Source of the DNA: Chromera velia
Lineage: Eukaryota > Sar > Chromeraceae
Assembly (NCBI GenBank): GCA_018398765.1
Contig: JAHBMJ010000204.1
Span: 5,001 to 32,500, forward strand
Direction: 5' to 3'
Length of the DNA: 27,500 bases
The notes under the pieces are model-generated. The model was not told the origin of the DNA. It worked only from the letters and a program-made list of their open reading frames with translations, and searched no databases. Each line of letters begins with the position of its first letter. Position 1 is the first letter of the stretch. Both the position numbers and the translations under genes were made by a program. This document shows positions 21,325 to 27,500 of the stretch, in pieces.

Positions 21325-23200
21325 ATGCAACCAGAATCCCAGCAGGAGAATCATGTTGTGTGTGTGCGAGTGCGGCCATTTATGCACAATGAGAGCTCAC
21401 AGGATCCTTGTGTGCGCTTTATGTCCCAGACAATCATCAAGGTAAGGCTTCCTGCTGGAAGGAAGGTGCGGTGTACGTTTCGAAACAAAGATCATACAAA
21501 CAGAAAAAAACACATGCAAGTTGAGACGAGCTCTGAATCTTGCTCCAGAAGTGTCCATATGGAGTGAGCAGAGAGGGGATGGCACCGTGAGAGTCGTGTG
21601 ACGGAATGGAAGAGGAAAGAGGAGAGGGCCTTTGCCTTTCAATTGCGTTTGCATGTACGGAACATAGACATGCGGCGTGTTGCCCTGCTCGACAAGTGCA
21701 CAAAGATTGTGGGAAATGCTTCCGTCTTCCAGTGAAAGGCACAAATGGTGTACCACATGTGCTCCTACGAGTATTTTTGTGTTTCTGCGTCGTTTTCAGT
21801 CTAGTGCATTGCCGTTGCTGAAATGCTGTCGCTTCAGGTCTGGGACGCGGACGAGTCGAAGTACCAACCTGAAAGACACAGTATCAAATTACACATTATC
21901 ATAGATTGAAGATAAATTTTCTGCATACACTGGTGTTGCAGTACTGTAATGCGAAGAACTCAAAGGACCAAAAGGACCAGAGCCGCGATTTCGCTTTCGA
22001 TCGAGTCTTCTGGTTCGTTTATGTGTCTTCATTGCCATCCCTTCCCTTCCCTCTGCATGCCCCCTCCCCTCTCTTCTCCGATGCGGTCTACTCCCTTTCT
22101 CCTGCAGCCTGCTTATGGTACTTCTGTCATTCGAAACAAATGGAGGCATTTCTGTTTGGCGATCGTCTGCTGTCTGTCTCCCCGTCCATCATTGTATTTC
22201 TACCTCAGGAGACACCGTATCGAAATTGCTCATGTTTCCTCGTGCTTATCGGATCACGTGTCACATCGGATCACGTGTCTCGGACTGGTTCGCTCTTTGA
22301 TTTTGAATCTCAATATTCATGCATCCATCTCACTGCTCTGGCTTGCCTGCCTGCCTGCAGGTCTGTACCTGGAACCGCCGGAGGGTTCGCAGGACAGAGG
22401 GATGTCTTTCACCTTCTCGGAAAGAGAGCGCTTGTGAATGCGTGGAAGGGCTTCAATGGGTGCATCTTCGCGTACGGCCAGACGGGAAGTGGGAAGAGTC
22501 ATTCGATGATCGGCACGGGGGATGACGCTGGCTTGAGTGAGTGAGTGAGTGAGTGAGTGAGTGAGTGGGTGGGGGTGTCCGTTGATTGTGAAGCTGTTTT
22601 TTCCAGGGGTAGGAAGAAAAGAGGAGGGAGGTTACGAAGCCACAATGGAGAAAAGCATTTTTCTTTGATGAAGTCCAACAGAAAATTTCTCTCCTTCCTT
22701 CCTTCCTTCCTTCCTTCCTTCCTTCCTTCCTTCCTTCCTTCCGTCCTTCCTTCCGTCCGTCCTTCTTTTCTTTCTATCTTCTTCGTTCTGTAGAAAAGTA
22801 GGAAGATTCAATCTCTGGTCCCTTCACATCCTTCTGTTCATGTTTTGTGAGGAAGTTCCACCGAGCTGCGAGAGAAAGGCGGTCGATGAATGCACGATTG
22901 AATAATTGCATGCCCCCCGTTCCTGTGCATGAACGAACGCCTGCAGTGCCCCGCGTCTGCCGAAAGTTGTTCATGCTCATCGAGGCGTCAAAAAGGAGAT
23001 CGCGTGCCAACACCCTGACAGGCAGCCAATCGGCAAACGGGAGGCGGGTCTCTGTTGGTGAGATCTCAACACCCCAAGCGAATTCGCGTATGGGCATGGC
23101 CGTGCAGAGGCTGAACACAGAAAAACTCGATGAGATCCTGGCGGAGGATGAGGGTCGGTAGGCACGGGGGGTGGTGGGTGGATGAGTGCGCGGCTCTTAG

Positions 23201-23247
<47 letters not shown>

Positions 23248-25380
23248 GCGCGGGGGGGGGGACAATATCGTGAATCGTGTGGCACAAAAGTCCCATTTCT
23301 TCCTGTTTACCTTTGTTTCTTTCTTCCTTTCTTTCTCTCTGTCAGTCTATCTGAAGATGAGAAATAATAAAGCTGTCTCTCTCTCTATCTGTCTGTCTGT
23401 CTGTGTGAAGGAGCGGAAGAAATCATATAGCCTGCCTGTCTCTCTGTCTTCCTGTCTGTCTTGGCTTGTTTGAGTACTTTGCTTTTCAATCTGTAAGTCG
23501 CTTGGAGTTTCTTTGCTCGAAACAGAACCCGATTTCTGTGACTTCGCGAGATTGCGCAGGTATGCAAAGTCACAATTTTCGGTCAAGTGCCGCCGGAGGA
23601 AATTTGAATCCGCCAAGGCAGCAAGTAGGCGGGTTGAACCTCTTTGACATGACTGCTGCCGGAGGAACGTCACCCGGAATGAACGGAATGAATGATTTGA
23701 ACGCAAGCGAGAACGACGAGAGCGGAAACGCAGAAGGCACTTCGGTGAGTCAGTTGAACCCACACTTTTTCTTTTCTTCGTCTTTTTCTTCTTCTTCTTC
23801 TTCTTCTTCTTCTTCTGCATCTGGTCCGTCTTTCCTTTATCCTTGCTTGTTCTGCCTTTCCGGGGTGATGCGGATGTGAAGGAACGGGACTGGGGGCGAT
23901 AGTCATCGACAGAATTCATAAAAGCTCATCTGCCTGCGTCCTCCTGGCGGCTCCATCAAGCGGTCGGCAGAGAACGTGCCAGTGAAGTCTTTTCATCCAT
24001 TGTGGGTCCTCTCTGGTTCTCGTGCAATCAAAAGAAAAGTCCTGTATGCTTGTTGTATGAACATTTATTTTCGCAGGAAAATTCCATTCGGGTGTTTCTG
24101 TCCTTTATCGAGCTCTACAACGAAAAGGCCTATGACCTCCTCACTCCCCCGGATGGCGAGAACAGAACCCTGTCGGCTGGCGCAAAGGTCGTTTTCGAGC
24201 AAGGAAAAGGAAAAATTAGACAAAAAGAGTGACAGGCAAAATGATTCTCGAGAGAGAGAGACGAGGGCAGAGTAAAGCAGCCCAAGAAGGCCACAAGTAA
24301 TTCAAGAATGCATTCTCCAGAAAAGAAATAGGGGGTCGCAATGTGTTTCAAAGAAAAGAAAACGACAGAGAGCTCATGCACAGGGAGGGCCCAGAATGGG
24401 GATGTAGATTTCATTCATTGACTTTTTGCTCTCGAATCATGTTTCGCTTCTGTGCCCTCAGTTCAGTCCCCTAAGAAAAGTGTCTTCCTTCCTCTTACTG
24501 TTGTCGTCATTGCGTTCCGTTTCTCTTTTTCATTTCTGCATGGAGGTTTGCATGATGACCCTGCGCACCGCCGTTGATTCATTCCTGTTTGTACCTAGTA
24601 CGACATTGGACAACTTCATTGAGACTCGCTCGCTTTTCCTGCATAAGAGCGATGTATGTGATAAATGGAACGTTTTTGTCGCTGGCTTTTTCTCTTCCCT
24701 GCAGGGAGGGGGGCCTGGAGTGGGGCTCTTGAAGGAGGTCGCCATCCGGCAGCATCCCTCTCTTGGTGTCATTCTAGGTGGGGCCAACACTCCCGAGGTA
24801 GACTCTGTGGAGGACCTGAACACTTACCTCAACTACGGGATGAAGAACAGGACCGTGGCGGCAACTCGGAACAACGCACGGTCTTCGAGGTCCCATGCTA
24901 TCTTCACCATCTACCTTTGCAGGTGGGTAGGTAGTAGTAGGTAAGTAGTGCGCAGAGTGAAGGTGAAAGCTCAGTGGGAAAACCCACAGAAACCATGAAG
25001 TTGGAACAAACGCAAAGACAGCATCATGCGTGGACGATTCCTGTTTGACTGCAAAGAGGGGTACGTGGATGTTTCGGTTTTGGTTAATTGGGCTTTGTGG
25101 GCCAAGGGCAGGACCGTAAGTGTTAAGAAAGGCCGGCATGAAATGCAAAAAAGGGAATGAATGTCATGAAGGGAGACATGATTAAGCACAAGCTCTGCAC
25201 AGCAAGCAAATGATCAGATCATGTCAAGGGGGTCCACGAGTTTTGCTTGGGTCTCATCTTTTCAGCCTTTATAAGCAGACGAAGGCCTCATGACGATTCA
25301 TTCTGGGTCTTAGGATCGTTCTTTCTCGCCCATCTTGACATGTGAGTAGGTGTGTGTATCTTTGTGCTTGTCTGAGAACT

Positions 25381-25419
<39 letters not shown>

Positions 25420-26348
25420 CCTGCCGTTTTGCTCAATTCTCTCTCTGCTGTACTCTCTGCTTCTCTGTTGAATGAAATGGTCGAATGAGCAGGATGGGGA
25501 GGGCCCCCTCTGAAGGCACACAAGCAAGGCTCCATATGGTGGACCTCGCGGGGTCCGAATTCTCGCAGAACTTGGGGGGAGGCGCGGGAGCTGCTCAGAG
25601 ACAGGTAGGCGCACATCGGTGTTTCTCCGGGGTGTGTCTGAATGCGTGTGTGTGTGTCTGTATCTGGTGCACAAGAACCTTCAAAAATGTCTCGATGCTT
25701 CTTCTCTCTCTCTTTCGCAGGTGGAGAGTCGATCGATCAACAAAGGCCTCCTCCAGCTCGGCCTCGTCATCAGGCAGCTGGTCGACAGACAGGATGCTAG
25801 AGGTCATTCAGTCAGTACGCCAGTCAGATGCTTGCATGCTCCGCCGCCTTTCTTACTGCTCCCCTTTCCCTCTTCCTCCTTCAATGCGATCCCTCATGGT
25901 CTATATAGAACGCAAAGTGGATTTTGTTACTTTATGTCAGGAAAGAGACGGGAGAAGTGATCAATTCATGGGTAGAGGGCCGTGTCTGTCCTCCCGCCGC
26001 TATGCGTCTTGACCCTTCCAGCTGAGTCATTTCATGAGGCTGCGCTCCCCTCAAAGCGCTGCTCGAGGACAACGCAGTTTCAGGTCTCTCCAGAACGACC
26101 TGCAGCTACTCAATCCGTTACTTTTGAAGGGAGTTAGTGTCTCTGTCTGTCTGACTGACTGACTGACTGTGTCTATCCTCTCACTCGCGCGTGGTGCAGA
26201 CAGCAAGGAGCGGAGAGCAAACGGAATGGAGATGAATCACGTCTCCTTCAGAGGCTCAAAGCTGACCCACCTTCTCTCAGACTCTCTGGCGGGAAATTCC
26301 AGAACTGCGATGCTTGCCAATGTGGCACCAACAAGGTCTGTCTGTCTA

Positions 26349-26379
<31 letters not shown>

Positions 26380-27413
26380 GCGAGTCCTGCCACCTTTTTC
26401 TTCGGCGAATTCTGAACAGCATCGGAGTGATTGTTTTAGCTCTTTTCGGAAGTCCGAGTACGGCAATGGAAGTTTTCTTTTCAATTATATTTCTTATGAT
26501 CCATGAAGAGTCGGCGTATCAGAATCGGTCTGATATCTGGCGCTTTTGAGACCAAACATGTCATGGCGTTTCGTCTTCTCTTCACTGAATTCACCGACAG
26601 GCTTTGATTGATTCTTTTTTCCTCCTTTGCCTGTCTGTCCGCCTGAGTGCCTGCAGGGACTCTGCTGCGTACACACTGTCCACACTCAAATTTGCAGAGC
26701 AGGTAAGGGGACTACCTCAAGGCCTATGTTCTTTTCTTTGCTTTGCTGGGATAGATTTTTCTCTTTTTCTCTCTGCTTCTTGACTGGAAGATTCGGTCTC
26801 CCTTATTTTTGCTGCTCTCCTTTTCGTGCTGAGCACTATGCCAAGCCGCACCCCGGCCTCCCTCCCTTTCCTCTTTTCGAATATGCCCATAGAGATGCTG
26901 GAAGTGTATGTGCATATCCGCGGACCGCAGAAAAAGGGACCGAAATATCCGTCCGTTCTTCCCCTCCTGATTGATGTGTATGTATATGAATGCAGGTGCG
27001 GAAGGTGCACGTGAGAACTCAGAGGAATCAGGACCCTCAAGAGATCCTCCTGCAGGTCAGCAGAGAAAGAAGGAAAGAAAGAAAGAAAGAAACAAAGAAG
27101 AGTGAGCTGAATTAGGGAGTGGACAGAGGACAAAGTGGGAGCGTAGAAAAAGAACAGCACGAGCCACTGTGCCACGGATTTTTTTTTCCCGATTGTAAAT
27201 GGATGGCTCGTCGTGACTGCTTCCGCTCTTCTTCAGGTGAATTAATGCCGACAAAAATTCCGCCGTATGTATGTAAGGAATCCGTAAGCGCTTGCAACCT
27301 ACAGGTACATGCACAATGTATTTAATTGGATGCAGATGAAGAAAGAGGTCGACACTCTACGCACAGGACTCAGGAGAAAGAGCGTGGCTTCCCAGGAGGC
27401 AGCTTTCCTTGAG
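21325..27413 (+). CDS. Kinesin motor protein, 5' part of the gene (14 exons in window)
   Basis: Exons: 21325-21441, 21838-21880, 21942-22012, 22361-22536, 22947-23153, 23560-23744, 24077-24187, 24705-24922, 25493-25604, 25721-25802, 26200-26335, 26657-26702, 26996-27055 and 27336-27413, all GT-AG. All phases agree except exon 2/3, which is off by one base and unresolved. An in-frame TGA 12 nt before ATG 21325 supports that start. Landmarks: VVCVRVRPF (~11-19), FAFDRVFW (~70-77), P-loop AYGQTGSGKS (~114-123), FIELYNEKAYDLL, switch I NNARSSRSH, switch II DLAGSE, INKGLLQLG, SKLTHLLSDSLAGNSRTAML, LSTLKFAEQ and a neck VRKVHV followed by a start of coiled coil. It is an N-terminal motor that should hydrolyse ATP and walk on microtubules. 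All nucleotide-binding motifs are intact. The layout is closest to kinesin-3 by eye, not certain. About 115 extra residues sit between GLMPRVCRKLFMLIEA and strand beta-4. The tail, and so the cargo, lies beyond the window. Confidence 0.9.
22537..22566. repeat. (GTGA)n run starting exactly at a splice donor
   Basis: The donor of kinesin exon 4 (GGCTTGA|GTGAGT at 22536/22537) is the first unit of a run of about seven GTGA repeats. Confidence 0.9.
22692..22766. repeat. (CCTT)n microsatellite in kinesin intron 4
   Basis: Long CCTT run, with CCGT variants at its end. Confidence 0.9.
23206..23261. repeat. (CA)n-(CG)n-G tract in kinesin intron 5
   Basis: About 14 CA units pass directly into about 10 CG units and then a run of G. 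Alternating purine-pyrimidine of this kind is prone to left-handed Z-DNA. Confidence 0.9.
23786..23816. repeat. (CTT)n microsatellite in kinesin intron 6
   Basis: About ten CTT units some 40 bp downstream of the donor TCG|GTGAGT. Confidence 0.9.
25385..25414. repeat. (CA)n microsatellite in kinesin intron 8
   Basis: About fifteen CA units. Confidence 0.9.
26337..26380. repeat. (CTGT)n run immediately after a splice donor
   Basis: The donor of kinesin exon 11 (ACAAG|GTCTGT at 26335/26336) runs directly into about ten CTGT units with one CTAT variant. Confidence 0.9.
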
Positions 27414-27500
27414 GTTGGTCTCCGAGACAAATTGTACACATTTCGTTCTACTATTGAGGAGGGAGGTTTGAAGTCGTCTCTCGGTTTGTGTGAGAGGAGC

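Noticed and set aside
23347-23919. 190-codon minus-strand frame with poly-Lys
   Set aside because: Antisense to kinesin exon 6; the poly-Lys comes from the CTT microsatellite.
27230-27275. Possible extra kinesin exon after CTTCTTCAG
   Set aside because: The neck exon (26996-27055) and the coiled-coil exon (27336-27413) already join in phase 0, and the candidate contains an early TAA in one frame with no kinesin similarity in the others.
1-27500. tRNA, rRNA or snRNA genes
   Set aside because: I searched by eye for T-loop GGTTCGA-type and cloverleaf patterns and found none with matching arms; a covariance-model scan would be needed to be sure.

Overview
The window looks like nuclear DNA of an intron-rich protist. 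Every gene that can be assembled is split by many GT-AG introns, often packed with di-, tri- and tetranucleotide repeats, and there are no bacterial-style operons. Gene content (kinesin motor, seven-helix ERD2/KDEL-receptor relative, ankyrin exon array, LRR protein) is eukaryotic. The CTGT/CTGC-rich introns and the very frequent GCATGC motif make me favour an alveolate, perhaps a chromerid alga such as Chromera velia. That organism call is inference from style, not from a marker gene.

Layout. 1-1550: pyrimidine-rich DNA without a supportable gene. 1550-5640: AT-rich, probably repeat-derived DNA, including a 630-bp segment bounded by a perfect 17-bp direct repeat. 5643-7440 (-): six ankyrin-repeat exons built from three tandem copies of a two-exon unit of about 645 bp; two of the six 5' splice sites are broken. 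7630-8500: TIR element with G-rich ends. 8715-9129 (+): small unidentified gene, exon joins uncertain. 10049-10468 (+): weak two-exon candidate. 10503-10900: 398-bp TIR element. 11233-15169 (+): complete six-exon gene of 490 codons joining a conserved but unnamed N-terminal domain to C-terminal leucine-rich repeats. 15170-16440: AT-rich DNA. 16485-16864 (-): two candidate exons of an unidentified gene. 17822-20322 (-): complete three-exon gene for a 267-aa ERD2-related membrane protein. 20323-21324: divergent intergenic region. 21325-27413 (+): at least 14 exons of a kinesin whose motor domain carries a large inserted loop; the gene runs off the right edge.

The genes do not form an obvious pathway. 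The ERD2-like gene and the kinesin are head to head over 1 kb and could share a control region; both belong to membrane or cargo traffic in general, but nothing in the sequence ties them together. The strongest biological leads are the domain-plus-LRR protein, the ERD2-like protein that appears to have lost the retrieval-signal-binding residues, the kinesin loop insertion, and the recent duplication and decay of the ankyrin exons.
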